In this document: positions 44,122 through 56,417 of the stretch, one piece after another | Numbering within the stretch: position 1 is the stretch's first letter | Layout: each line of letters begins with the position of its first letter | Assembly: GCF_013426205.1 (NCBI RefSeq) | Contig: NC_089427.1 | Span: 1,798,001-1,862,000, forward strand | Length of the DNA: 64,000 bases | Source: Metarhizium brunneum | Lineage: Eukaryota > Ascomycota > Sordariomycetes > Hypocreales > Clavicipitaceae | Reading direction: 5' to 3' | Made by a program: the position numbers and the translations under genes | Notes under the pieces: generated by a model | Database searches by the model: none | Seen by the model: the letters and a program-made list of their open reading frames with translations, nothing else | What the model was told of the DNA's origin: nothing

Positions 44122-45660
44122 TTATACGTTGTCGTGGCCGATCAGACCAAGATTGCCGTGAATTCGTGCCCAAGGATCGCCCTTATTCGGTGTCGGAACC
44201 TTCTTCTTGGGCTGCCGTTTGAGAGATCCCTGCAACCACATGTCGTCCTCCGTTTTATCCATCTCGTCAGTTTCGTCTTCCTCATCCAGTCCTAGCAACA
44301 CGTCCATCTCGTGAATGGCCTCCATCGAGCTCTCCAGCGCCACCTGCCCAACCTCCACCTTTTCCGCTACTGCCTCCAACGTGCTGATCTTGGCGGCGTC
44401 GGAGGCAAATATCCACGGTTTCACACGGCTAGCCATGTCAGGCCGCCCATTAGGCTTGGCCGCTATGATTTCCGGGATGCCCGATCGTCTTCGTGTAGAG
44501 TCCTTCATTGGGTATGCTGACAGCAGCTGGCTTTCTTCGGCTAGACGGCCGAGGAGCTGGCATGACTCCTTGTTCTGCCTGCTTAATGACGCGGCGATGT
44601 GCGATCTATGTGTAATGAGGGCCTTTTGGAGCTGGGCCTGGGTGAGCAGGGCTTGGATACACGGGGTGATAAGGAAGTCTGTGGACGGAGATTCTGCCTC
44701 TGCGGATTTAAGCGATGATGTAGCGGTTGTTGGCTCTGGGGGCGGTAGTGACGGCTGGGGTGTTTGCGATGTGAGTTTCAGCAGCTCTTTTCTTGCGGTG
44801 ACATATTCTTTGTATTTGTCTTGGATTTGCTGCAGTTGCCTTGTGATAATAGCTTGGTTGTCCGCTGTTTGTGCCTGACCCTGCGAGGTCGCCGCTTCGT
44901 CATCTTCCGTCGACGCCTTGCTCAACTCCGTTTCAATCCACCGAATTAGCTCATTACGCGTGTTGTCAAGAGCTTGTAATTTTGCGCCGTTGCTGACGAG
45001 CTCTGGCTTTGTTCTGCATCTTGCCTTTGCCTCGGCCAGGAGCTGTTCTTCCCGTTTCAGAAGGAGTTTTGTTCGAAGTACTATCTTGTCTAGTTGATTG
45101 ACGCGGGTTTGAAGGTCGGGCTGTCCTGCGCTCTGCTCGACCACGAAGCTGTTGATTACCGAGCTGGGAACGCTGGGCAGAGCCCTGCCGCCTCTGAGAA
45201 CTTTCTCGACGTCCAGCGCATCTTGCCCGGCGACAGGGACCCCGGATAGGTGGTCTAGATACGTTTGGATTGTGATGAGACTTTCGTGCTTTTTGCGGAG
45301 CTTCAGGAGTGCTAGGTGTTCTTCGAGAGAGGATGGGGCGCTGCCTATGGCCGACTTTGCAGGGGCAGTTGGTTTTGATGTGGTTTCTTTGGCGATTTGC
45401 TCGTATTCCTGACGAGCTATGCTGTTTGCGCGAAGAGCCACGATATATTCTTTGTGTAGGCCTTTGAGTTCTGAGCCAATATGTCTGTCGATTGGTCCGT
45501 CATTGAGTGACAAGGGGTGCTGGATTGGTCCATCACCAGTGTAGGAACCTAGTTCAAGAGCCAGGATGCGTCTGATGTAGTTGACTTGTTCACGAGGTTT
45601 TATGTATGGGTCAAGCCTTGTCCGGAAATTCGATATAGTGGCTTCTGGGGAAGAAGCCAT
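44122..45660 (-). CDS. Unknown coiled-coil protein, 512 aa
   Basis: A single uninterrupted frame with a clear ATG. I do not recognise the family with confidence. Residues 1-130 are mostly helical (SNFRTRLDPYIKPREQVNYI, LKGLHKEYIVALRANSIARQ). Several long heptad-like stretches follow (about 185-245, LDKIVLRTKLLLKREEQLLAE; 265-305, QLQQIQDKYKEYVTARKELL; 345-385). The C-terminus is acidic (LGLDEEDETDEMDKTEDDMW) and then basic, ending WARIHGNLGLIGHDNV. There is no signal peptide or membrane helix. The layout suggests a structural subunit of a nuclear or cytoskeletal complex, for example a kinetochore- or dynactin-like component, which is only inference. Its stop codon is 149 bp from that of the convergent RFC2 gene, so the 3' UTRs probably overlap. 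Confidence 0.8.
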   Translation of the reverse strand: MASSPEATISNFRTRLDPYIKPREQVNYIRRILALELGSYTGDGPIQHPLSLNDGPIDRHIGSELKGLHKEYIVALRANSIARQEYEQIAKETTSKPTAPAKSAIGSAPSSLEEHLALLKLRKKHESLITIQTYLDHLSGVPVAGQDALDVEKVLRGGRALPSVPSSVINSFVVEQSAGQPDLQTRVNQLDKIVLRTKLLLKREEQLLAEAKARCRTKPELVSNGAKLQALDNTRNELIRWIETELSKASTEDDEAATSQGQAQTADNQAIITRQLQQIQDKYKEYVTARKELLKLTSQTPQPSLPPPEPTTATSSLKSAEAESPSTDFLITPCIQALLTQAQLQKALITHRSHIAASLSRQNKESCQLLGRLAEESQLLSAYPMKDSTRRRSGIPEIIAAKPNGRPDMASRVKPWIFASDAAKISTLEAVAEKVEVGQVALESSMEAIHEMDVLLGLDEEDETDEMDKTEDDMWLQGSLKRQPKKKVPTPNKGDPWARIHGNLGLIGHDNV

Positions 45661-46731
45661 GTTGACATGCCGTAATGCTTTAGGTTTGATTGTCAGATGA
45701 AGATGGTGTGTTAGTCGTGGGTACTACGGCGCACAGTGGGCAATCTAATCATGACGCATCCCCACCTAATTCATATCGCGTATTGGGATAATATTTCTTT
45801 CTTTAAACCTGAACATCATCGAAAATATATCCATGAACATCGTGAGTCAAGTTTAGGCTCTATAAACATCCAAACGATCGAAAAGCAAGTTTTCACAACG
45901 ACGAATGCCGTCGAGATGGAGTATAGGTTAGTTCCTGGCTGTCACGTGCATGGTCTCCGATGGCATCTACTACACTGCATTCTTGCTTCTTCATCTTCTC
46001 TTACCCTGACCTAGCTAGCTCTTAGCAGTTGATGCCAGTTCATTGCGCCAAGATCCTTGTATGGCTGTTGTATCCTGTCCCCTCTGCTCTGCCTCAGTCC
46101 TATAATTGGTATCTGGCACTATCAAGCGATAATAAACGAGGGAAGACTTGCGACCACTCCAGTGCTGGATAGTTCACCAGGAATTACTATTCATCATTAT
46201 CACAAGGATAATTGCCGCCCGCGGGTAGTGCACGAAGCACCAAATGTCTAGTGAATTTTTGTGTTTCGTTGGGCTGTAGAATGCTAGTGAATTTGATATC
46301 CTGTAAGAGAGTCAATAATTTGATTGATTGGCTTCTGCAGTTGCGGCGGGCTGTTTATTGGGTTGTTGGCACCGTCACAACTCACAACAGGTCTCTCACA
46401 GCTGGAAGGAGCTTGTACAGTGGGTTGTAGTTGAAAGTGCCCCACACCCCATTGCGGACTAGTGCTGTAGCCTTCAAGGCCCAGATTGAAATTTATCCAA
46501 CACCAGCATTTGACGTCGTAAACAGATCACGGTGGCGCGTCGAAGCCAACCCAATTATTATCCCTCAGCTACATCACCTGGACATCTGACTTTTGCGAAA
46601 CTATTGCTGGATATCCTAATAACCCATCCGGCAGACTTATGGTGATATAACGGCCGAGCGCCCTCCGAGCCTTCGTCGAGCCCGTCGGCATACTCCCTCG
46701 CGAGACCTTGTACAATCTGCCAACAGTAAAG
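45661..46731. promoter_or_regulatory. Divergent promoter region before BRR2
   Basis: 1.07 kb between start codons on opposite strands. No gene is supported in it. I chose the ATG at 46732 for BRR2; the in-frame TTG at 46708 just upstream is not needed. Confidence 0.5.
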
Positions 46732-49700
46732 ATGTCAGACCCTCATCGCGATGTCTCACAATACAAGTACTCGGCCATGTCCAACCTGGTTCTCCAGGCG
46801 GACCGTCGGTTTGTCACGCGACGAACTGACGAGGCCACGGGCGATCCTGAATCCCTTGCAGGACGACTAAGCATCAAGGACATGGGTGCCAGAGTTGCGC
46901 GGGATGAGGCACCAAAGCAGAAGAAGCAATCTGGAATGCCCGCTATAGAAAGAGGTAGTCTCCAAGAGGGCGAAGATGTTCTACTTAGAGAACAACGAAG
47001 ACGGAAAACAGAGGCACAACAACAGAGAGGGACCGGCGTCCTCGGCGCAAACGATGCTTTGATCGAGGGTATCACATATCGGCCACGAACGCAAGCAACA
47101 CGCGCCACTTTCGATTTAATACTCACTTTAGTTGCCAAGAATCTGGGCGACGTACCTCAGGAAGTTGTCCGCAGTGCCGCCGATGCCGTACTGGAATACC
47201 TTAAAGATGATGACTTGAAGGACTTGGACAAGAAGAAGGAAATCGACGATATTATAGGCTCAACTATGAACCCCAAACAGTTCAACGAGCTCGTTAACCT
47301 GGGAAAGAAGATCACCGACTACGACGCGCAAGACGATGATGAAGATGTTAATGCGGGCGACGCTAATGGTGAAGATGCCGAGATTGATGAGCGTCAGGGT
47401 GTTGCTGTAGCCTTTGATGAGGACGAGGACGAAGATGAAATTATAAACGAGGTCCGCGACGAATCTTCCGAAGACGAAGAGGGTGAAGATGAAGATGACG
47501 AAAATGGCGAGACATCTGGACCAAAGCCAGTTGAGGACCTGGATGATGACGAGATGGTTCTGGACTCAGGTCCAGGAGGTTCCAAAAGGAAAGGGGATGA
47601 GAAGAGCTCGATACCTGCCAGAGATATTGACGCGTTTTGGCTACAGCGCCAGATTGGTACTCTGTATCCCGACGCTCATGAACAATCGAACAAGACCAAA
47701 GATGCTCTTCGTATCCTGTCTGGTGAACCAGACGAGCCCGAGGGTGAAGAGAAATCTCTTCGAGAGATAGAAAATGACCTTATGGAGCTGTTCGACTTTG
47801 AGCACCACGAACTTGTGCAGAAGCTCGTCGAAAATAGAGAAAAAGTGTTCTGGCTGACGAAGCTGGCACGTGCGGATTCTGCCGAAGACCGGGAAAACGT
47901 CGAACGCGAGATGGGCTCCGAAGGCCTCCAATCGATTCTGGACGAGTTGCGAGGAAAATCCGCCGCGGGAGATGACAAGAAACGAAAGGTAGACATCAAG
48001 ATGGATATTGACGTCCCTGCCTCGTTCAACGCTGAAGCGCCAAAGCAAGAACGACCAGAGGGTCAGTTAGTTGGAGGTCTACAACCCAAGAAAGTCGTCA
48101 ATCTTGACAATTTGGTGTTCGACCAAGGTAATCATCTCATGACGAATGCCAAGGTCCGATTGCCAGAAGGCTCTACGAAGAGATCATTTAAAGGCTATGA
48201 GGAGATACATGTTCCACCGCCCAAGAAGAGAAACGAGCCTGGAGATGTCTTGATTCCCATTACCGACATGCCCGAGTGGTCGCGTCTGCCATTCAGCACC
48301 GCGAAATCTCTGAACAAAATTCAGTCGAAGTGCTACCCTTCGGCTTTCCAGGACGACGGCAACATGCTTGTGTGTGCCCCTACCGGTAGTGGTAAGACAA
48401 ATGTCGCAATGTTGACCATTTTGCGAGAAATTGGCAAGAACAGAAACGCAGAGACCGGTGCCATTGATCTGGATGCCTTTAAAATCGTGTACATTGCTCC
48501 TTTGAAGGCCCTAGTCCAGGAACAAGTCGGCAACTTTGGTAAGAGACTTGAGCCATACGGTATTCGTGTTTCTGAGTTGACCGGCGATCGACAACTCACC
48601 AAGCAGCAAATCGCCGAGACTCAGATTATCGTCACTACACCTGAGAAGTGGGATGTCATTACCAGAAAGTCCAATGACCTTACCTACACAAACCTCGTTC
48701 GGCTTGTTATTATTGATGAAATTCATTTGCTCCATGACGACCGTGGTCCTGTTCTGGAGAGTATTGTCGCCCGAACCATCAGGAAGACAGAACAAACCGG
48801 CGAGCCTGTCCGAATCGTCGGTTTGTCTGCTACGCTACCCAACTACAAGGATGTGGCGAGCTTCTTGCGCTGTGATATCAAGAAGGATCTCTTCCATTTT
48901 GACAGCACCTTTAGACCTTGCCCGCTGCGTCAGGAGTTCATTGGCGTCACGGACCGCAAGGCCATCAAACAATTGAAGACGATGAATGACGTCACTTACA
49001 ACAAGGTTATGGAGCATGTTGGTTCAAACAGAAACCAAATGATTATATTTGTTCATTCAAGGAAGGAGACTGCAAAGACCGCCAAATATATCCGAGATAA
49101 GGCTCTTGAGCTGGACACCATCAATCAGATACTTCGACATGACGCGGGAAGCCGAGAGGTTCTCAATGAAGCTGCCAGCCAGGCAACCGATGCAGATCTC
49201 AAGGACATATTGCCATATGGATTTGGCATCCATCACGCCGGTATGAACAGAGTGGACAGAGCCGATGTCGAGGATCTCTTTGCCAGTGGAGCTATTCAAG
49301 TTTTGGTGTCAACGGCCACCTTGGCTTGGGGTGTCAACCTGCCTGCCCATACAGTCGTTATCAAAGGCACCCAAGTCTACTCGCCGGAAAAGGGTAGCTG
49401 GGTCGAGTTGAGCCCTCAAGATGTTCTCCAGATGCTTGGGCGTGCGGGTCGGCCGCAGTTCGACACTTATGGTGAAGGTATTATCATCACAACCCAGACC
49501 GAAATCCAATACTACCTCTCCCTGCTTAACCAGCAGCTGCCTATCGAAAGTCAGTTTGTAAGCAAGTTGGTGGACAACCTCAACGCCGAAATCGTGCTAG
49601 GAAACGTCAGGACCCGCGATGAGGGCGTTGAGTGGCTTGGATACACCTATCTTTTTGTTCGAATGCTTCGATCTCCGGGACTGTATCAAGTTGGAGCCGA

Positions 49701-52700
49701 GTACGAAGACGATGATGTCTTGGAGCAGAAACGTGTCGATCTTATCCACTCTGCTTCGTTGATGCTGCGAAAGTCAAATCTCATCAAGTATGATGAGAAA
49801 TCGGGCAAGTTGCAATCTACCGAACTAGGCCGAATTGCCTCGCATTACTACATCACTTCTACGTCCATGGATACCTATAACAATCTGATCCAGCCATCCA
49901 TTACCACCATTGAGCTTTTCCGTGTCTTTGCTCTGAGCGCTGAGTTCAAATACATTCCCGTGCGACAAGATGAGAAGCTTGAGTTAGCAAAGCTTATGGT
50001 CAGGGTACCCGTTCCCGTAAAGGAGAGCATAGAAGAACCGCATGCAAAGATCAATGTTCTTTTGCAGGCATACATCTCTCGGCTTAAGCTTGACGGACTT
50101 GCTCTTATGGCCGACATGGTTTATGTCACTCAGAGCGCTGGGCGTATCCTGCGTGCCGTGTTTGAAATTGCTCTCAGGAAAGGCTGGGCATCTGTCGCCA
50201 AGACTGCGCTGGACTTGTGCAAGATGGCTGAGAAACGCATGTGGCCGACTATGTCACCTTTACGCCAGTTTCCTACTTGCTCCAAAGACATCATCCAGAA
50301 GGCAGAGCGAATCGATGTTTCGTGGAGCAGTTACTTTGACCTCGACCCTCCTCGTATGGGCGAATTGCTTGGCATGCCCAAGGCTGGAAGAGCTGTTTGT
50401 GGCTTCGTCGCCAAATTCCCGAGAGTTGATGTTCAAGCCCAAGTTCAGCCAATGACACGGTCCATGCTCAGAGTAGAACTCAGCGTCACTCCTAATTTCG
50501 AGTGGGACGACAGTCTGCACGGCGCTGCTGAGAGTTTCTGGATTATCGTTGAAGACTGCGATGGTGAAGACATCTTGTTCCAGGATACCTTCCTTCTGCG
50601 CAAAGATTACGCCGAGTCCGAGTCAAATGAGCACATCGTTGATTTCACCGTTCCCATCACTGACCCAATGCCTCCCAACTACTTCGTATCTGTAATTTCA
50701 GACAGATGGATGCATTCGGAGACGCGACTGGCTGTTCCCTTCCACAAGCTCATTCTGCCAGAGAAGTTCCCGCCTCACACCGAACTCTTGGAATTGCAGC
50801 CTCTTCCTGTTTCTGCCTTGAAGGTTTCTGGTTATGTTGATTTGTACCCTGATTGGAAACAATTCAATAGGATTCAGACCCAAACTTTCAATTCCTTGTA
50901 CAAGACCGATCAAAACGTCCTTATTGGCGCCCCGACTGGCAGTGGTAAAACGGTGTGCGCGGAGTTTGCCATTCTTCGCCACTGGACACAGGGTAGTGCT
51001 GGTCGAGCGGTCTACGTTGCCCCCTTTCAGGAGGTTGTTGACGCTAGACTACAGGACTGGCAGAAGAGGTTGGCTCACTTGAACGGCGGAAAGGAAATTG
51101 TCAAGTTGACGGGGGAGACTGCTACTGACTTGAAGATTCTGGAGAGGGGAGACCTCATCCTGGCGACACCAACACAGTGGGATGTGTTGTCTAGGCAATG
51201 GAAGAGACGCAAGAATGTTCAAACTATTGAGCTGTTTATCGCTGACGATATTCATCTCCTCGGAGGTTACATGGGCTATGTCTACGAAATCATTGTCTCG
51301 CGCATGCATTATATTCGGACACAAACAGAGCTGCCAATGCGCATTATAGCATTGAGTGTCTCCTTGGCAAATGCGCGAGACATGGGCGAGTGGATTGACG
51401 CAAAGAAGCATGACATTTACAACTTCAGTCCGCATGTCAGACCAGTGCCTCTGGAGCTCCATGTTCAATCCTACTCAAATCCTCATTTCCCATCCCTGAT
51501 GCTGGCTATGGCGAAGCCTGCATACCTTGCCATCACTCAGATGTCGCCGGATAAGCCAGCCATGATTTTCGTTTCTAGTCGAAAGCAAACAAGGCAAACT
51601 GCTAGAGACTTGCTTGCCGCTTGCGTTGCGGATGATGACGAGGACCGCTTCCTGCACGCTGAAGTAGAGCAGATGCGACCGCTTCTCGACCGTGTCCATG
51701 AAGAAGCTTTGGCTGAGGCGCTCTCGCATGGCATTGGATATTATCACGAAGCCCTTAGCCAGAGTGATAAGCGCATTGTTAAGCATCTATATGACAATGG
51801 TGCTATTCAGGTCCTCGTTGCTTCAAGAGACACATGCTGGGAGTTGACCAGCACGGCACACCTTGTGATTGTCATGGGCACTCAGTACTTTGAGGGAAGG
51901 GAACACCGATATGTGGACTACCCACTTAGCGAAGTATTGCAGATGTTTGGCAAGTCATTGAAGCCCTCTAAGGACGGAAGAGGGCGCGGTGTTCTCATGG
52001 TCCCCTCAGTGAAGCGCGAGTATTACAAGAAGTTTTTGAACGAAGCCCTACCTGTCGAGTCACACCTGCACAACTATCTTCACGATGCGTTTGTGACGGA
52101 AATCAGCACAAAGATGATCGAATCCGGTGATGATGCCATCAACTGGACCACGTTCACTTACTTTTATCGCCGATTGCTGGCCAATCCTAGCTACTATAGC
52201 TTGACCAGCACTACCCACGATGGCCTCAGCAATTACATGTCCGATCTTGTGGAGACAACATTGCGAGAGCTGAGCGAGTCAAAGATTATCGACTTTGACG
52301 ACGAGGACGGAAGTGTGTCACCTCAGAATGCGGCCATGATTGGCGCATACTACAACATCTCATACATCACAATGCAGACCTTCCTCCTCTCGCTGAGCGC
52401 GCGAACCAAGTTGAAGGGAATTCTTGAAATTGTCACCTCCGCCACCGAGTTTGAATCAATTCAAGTGCGACGCCATGAAGAGAGTCTTCTCCGCCGCATT
52501 TACGACAGAGTTCCCGTCAAGATGTCGCAGCCCGTGTATGACTCGCCTCATTTCAAGGCCTTTGTCCTTCTTCAAGCACACTTCTCCAGGATGCAGCTTC
52601 CTATTGATCTGGCGAAGGACCAAGAAACCTTGCTGTCAAGGGTACTCAGTCTCTTAAGCGCCATGGTTGATATTTTGTCGTCTGATGGCCATCTCAATGC

Positions 52701-53423
52701 CATGAACGCCATGGAGATGTCACAAATGGTTGTCCAAGCCATGTGGGACCGAGATAGTCCGCTGAAGCAGATTCCTCACTTCGCACAAGAGGTGGTCAAG
52801 GTTTCAAATGACTTTGGGTAAGTTGTCAAGCTCATTTAAAGTTGAAGGGGTTTATTGTATCAGTTGTGTGTACTAACAGGACCCATAGTATCAAGGACAT
52901 TTTTGACTTCATGGAAGCCATGAACCCCGACGAGAACCCCGAGTACAATAACCTGGTCAAGCGTCTCGGCCTGTCACAGAAGCAGCTTGCAGAGGCAGCT
53001 GGCTTTACAAATGACAAATACCCAGACCTTGAGCTTGAGCATGAGGTTCTTGACCAAGACGAAATCCAAGCAGGAGAGCCCTCGTATCTCAACATCAAGA
53101 TAACACGTAATGTGGACGAGGACGATGAAGTTGACCCGACTGTGCACGCGCCGTTCTACCCGACGAAGAAGATGGAGAATTGGTGGCTGGTGGTTGGAGA
53201 TGACAAGACTCGCAACCTCTTGGCTATCAAGCGAGTGACAATTGGCCGCGAGCTCAATGTCAAACTCGAGTACACTATACCAGCAGCAGGGGAGCACGGC
53301 TTGAAACTGTTTCTAATGAGTGACAGTTATGTTGGAGTGGACCAGGAACGCGAGTTTACGGTTACAGCGGCTGAAGGAATGGACGTGGATGGTGATGAAG
53401 ACGACGAAGACGAGGAGGAATAG
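46732..53423 (+). CDS. BRR2: U5 snRNP RNA helicase BRR2 (SNRNP200), 2206 aa
   Basis: Two exons, 46732-52817 and 52889-53423 (2207 codons); the 71-nt intron has donor GTAAGT, branch TACTAAC and acceptor TAG, and joins NDFG to IKDIFDFME. Brr2 unwinds U4/U6 snRNA during spliceosome activation. After an N-terminal regulatory region with acidic stretches (about 205-275), there are two Ski2-type helicase cassettes, each followed by a Sec63 domain. Cassette 1: Walker A at 549-556 (APTGSGKT), DEIH box at 662-665, then SATLPNYKDVASFL and QMLGRAGRPQFDTYG. Cassette 2: Walker A at 1400-1407, DDIH at 1505-1508, with degraded later motifs (SVSLANARDMGEW; QMFGKSLKPS), matching the known inactive C-terminal cassette that serves as a regulator and binding platform. 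The acidic C-terminus MDVDGDEDDEDEEE is also typical. Length is normal for the family. Confidence 0.97.
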
Positions 53424-54454
53424 GCGCTCGGTGTCTTTGGGAGTGGTGTTGGGGGATAATGGGTTGTGTCGTGCGAGCGAAAATGTACAATACCTGACAC
53501 TGCGGGATGAGATTTATTAAGGTCAACACATGGATGTCAATTTTGTTTTCTTGGTTCACACAATTTCCCATTGGACGCTGTAATTGCAGTGATGGCTACG
53601 GTTCTGTGGCAGAATAAGTATATACTTGCCAATTAAGAATGTTCACCCCCATATATTACAGCATAGAGGACTGTGAAGGCTTCAATTGAGAAGGGGTCAA
53701 ATACTGGATGAGACAAACCAGGACTAACAACATTAGGTGGTGGCGCCAGAAACACAGAAACACGGCTGATTGATGGTGGCTGCGTTTGGGGGCTTTCAGC
53801 ACGGAGACTGAGACTGAGCAAAAAAAAACTGTTGGGTGTGGTGTTTGTTATTGTGTGAGTGTGCAGACGTGTAAACCTGTCAACGGGCGAGGCGGTTTGC
53901 GCACAACAGCCCGCACGCGGCCATTCTGCTTTCTGCCTGGCGCGGGAATTACGAGCGTCCAACAAAGGCCACCAGAAGCTCAATGGCTGGTCTGTGAGGC
54001 CTGCGAGGCCTGTGAGGCCTGTCGGCTCTGTCGGCTCTGTCCACGGCCTCTGGAGTTGTGGCATCTGCTGGGATCGTCTCGACGAGCGACACACGGGTCA
54101 CGTGATAGCTTCTTACTGGTGACGTTTGAGGTGCTTCCTTTGGCCGTTGTGCCCAGCCTACACGTATTTTCCCTTCATCACCCCCCCATCCAAGGCAAAA
54201 CGCGGGAGTGACTGGGATTCTCTGCAATTGCGCAATCCAACTCTACAATCTCGGCCGTTTTTGCGCCAGCACGCCTTTTGCGACCTCATCTCCCTACGAC
54301 CTACGTCCTACGCGACCCAGTACGCGTTCAGCCACCTGCCTGAGCTTTGCCGTTGTTCGTGTAGCTACACAACATTCTTCGTGAAGCACGAAGTCAGGCC
54401 TCCCACTCCCACCGAACAATCGCGCGTCGCCGCCATCTCACCTCTTGCGCCGCA
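53424..54454. other. Intergenic, BRR2 3' end and PWWP-gene promoter
   Basis: 1.03 kb without a gene. Contains a 9-bp-period minisatellite at 53993-54037. The last 250 bp is CT-rich leader-like sequence. Confidence 0.5.
53993..54037. repeat. 9-bp-period minisatellite, five units
   Basis: Units TGTGAGGCC, TGCGAGGCC, TGTGAGGCC, TGTCGGCTC, TGTCGGCTC run head to tail, so two related unit types sit side by side. Confidence 0.8.
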
Positions 54455-56417
54455 ATGGCTGAAAAGGCATCCGAGAACGCTGAGATCACGGCGCCAGTTG
54501 CTGGTGCAGGTGCTGAGGCTGATGCTCCTGCTGCTGCTCCCGAGACCAAGGCCGACGAGGCTAAGCCTGAGAGCGGAGCTGCTGAGCACGGCGCGAAGGG
54601 CTCAGATGGTAAGTTTGGCACTTGACAAGGAAGCCGAGCATTAGCATGCGACCAAGACATCTTGTTGCCGAGAACCCTTACTTGGGCCAAAATTCTCTTC
54701 CGTCGCGTCGCAGCCCAAGGTGGATTTGCTTCACCTGCCGGACCGTGCTGACAAGATTGTGCCAAACCAGAACCTAAGCCCGCCGAAGCTACTGACATGA
54801 CGACCGAGAAGGCCGATCCCGAGAAGGACACCGCCGCCGCTGATGCGGATGTCGAAATGAAGGACGCGGCGGACACTACCACTGTTACCATTGCAGAGAC
54901 CCCGACGGCAAAAGCCAAGGGCGGTCGCCGCAAGTCCACTGGCGGCGGTCTTAGCAGGAAGGGATCCAAGGCCCGCCTGACTCACACAGATGCCAAACCT
55001 GGTGATCATTTCCTGGTGAAGCTCAAGGGTTTCCCCGCCTGGCCTGCCATCATTTGCGACGAGGACATGCTGCCTCATGCCCTCGTTACCAGCCGACCCG
55101 TGTCTGCGGCCAGGCCAGACGGCACATACGCTGAAGCTTTTGCTGATGGCGGCAAGCGTATCAACGACCGTACCTTTCCCGTCATGTATCTGCACACGAA
55201 CGAGTTGTGAGTCTCTCAGTGCTCATGCCGCAAACATTGGAATCGTGTTTTCCATTCGTTTACTAACGTGAATATGCAGTGGATGGGAGAAGAACACCAA
55301 CCTTTCGGAGCTCAGTGCTGAGAAGGCCAAGGACACAATCAACGACAAGATGCGCAAAGACCTGAAAGCCGCATATGAATTGGCCATCGAGCACCACCCC
55401 GTCGAGTACTACAAAGACATCCTCAAGAGCTTCCAGGAAGAGCTGATTGCTCAGGAGGAGGCGCGGAAAGAAGCCGCTGCCACCCCTAAGAAAGGAAAGA
55501 AGGGCAAGAGCAAGGCCGCAGAGGAAGAAGACGCCGAGGTGGTTGAGCCTGATGCATCCGCCAAGAAGTCCAAGAAGAGAAAGGCAGAAGACGAAGTTGC
55601 TGTAAGTGCTATTCCACATACACATGGCAAATCCAAGGGCGCCGGGGGACTGACTGGTGTTTCTACAAACAAGACTCCTCAACGCTCCGATTCTGTCAAG
55701 AAGCCCAAGATTAAACTTAACACGTCGTCTACGCCAAAGACAGCAAACGGAGCTGGTGCACCAAAGTCAACTGCTGGGTCTGCTACCAAGATAACCAAAG
55801 TCAAGACCAAGAAGCCCAAGGAGGCTAAGGAAGCGGGCGAGAAGAAGGCTGAGAGCTCCAAGGAAACTAAGATTGATCCTGAAGAGCGCCACAAGCGCAA
55901 GGTTGTAAGTCTTCAACATTTGTTTCAACACCCTCTGTCGAAGTTATGTTGCTGATTCAGCATATAGAAGGAAGTATTGTTCCTTCGCCACAAGCTCCAA
56001 AAGGGTCTCTTGACACGAGAGCAGCAACCCAAGGAGGAGGAGATGCAGAGCATGTCAGACTTCATCACTCTGCTCGAGAAGTTTGGTGACCTTGAAGTAT
56101 CCATCATTCGAGCTACGAAAATCAACAAGGTCCTGAAGGCTATCCTCAAGCTCGATGCTATTCCTCGCGAAGAGGAGTTCCAGTTCAAGAAGCGATCACA
56201 GTCTCTTCTTGATAAGTGGAACAAGTTGCTGGCCAGTGACACTTCCGCAAATGGAGTTAATGGTGCTTCAGAGTCACATGCTGAAGCCAAGAAATCTGAC
56301 GCCAACGGCGTGAAAGTAGACGGCGAGCCCAAGTCTGAGGCTACCACGGAGCCAAAAGCCGAGAAGGCTGATGCTGGCGAACCAACCAGTGTCAAGGATG
56401 CCGACGAGGTTAGTTGA
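54455..56417 (+). CDS. PWWP-domain chromatin protein, about 554 aa
   Basis: Exons 54455-54608, 54771-55206, 55280-55904 and 55968-56417. The N-terminal 110 residues are Ala/Glu/Asp-rich. The PWWP domain follows at about 125-220 (KPGDHFLVKLKGFPAWPAIICDE ... FPVMYLHTNEFGWEKNTNL); it is the methyl-lysine/DNA reader fold, here with FPAWP as the signature, and the second intron splits it. Lys/Ala/Glu-rich linkers come next. A helical C-terminal domain (RHKLQKGLLTREQQP ... DFITLLEKFGDLEVSIIRATKINKVLKAILKL) resembles the LEDGF integrase-binding/TFIIS-N-like fold that docks transcription factors. A role at H3K36-methylated chromatin is inferred. Two uncertainties: an in-frame 72-nt intron-like segment at 55603-55674, and a possible last intron at 56409-56464 that would end the protein at the TAA at 56465-56467. 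Confidence 0.85.

Noticed and set aside
46708..46731. In-frame TTG upstream of BRR2 as a longer start
   Set aside because: The ATG at 46732 gives the family-like N-terminus (MSDPHRDVSQYKYSAMSNLVL); non-ATG starts are not needed.
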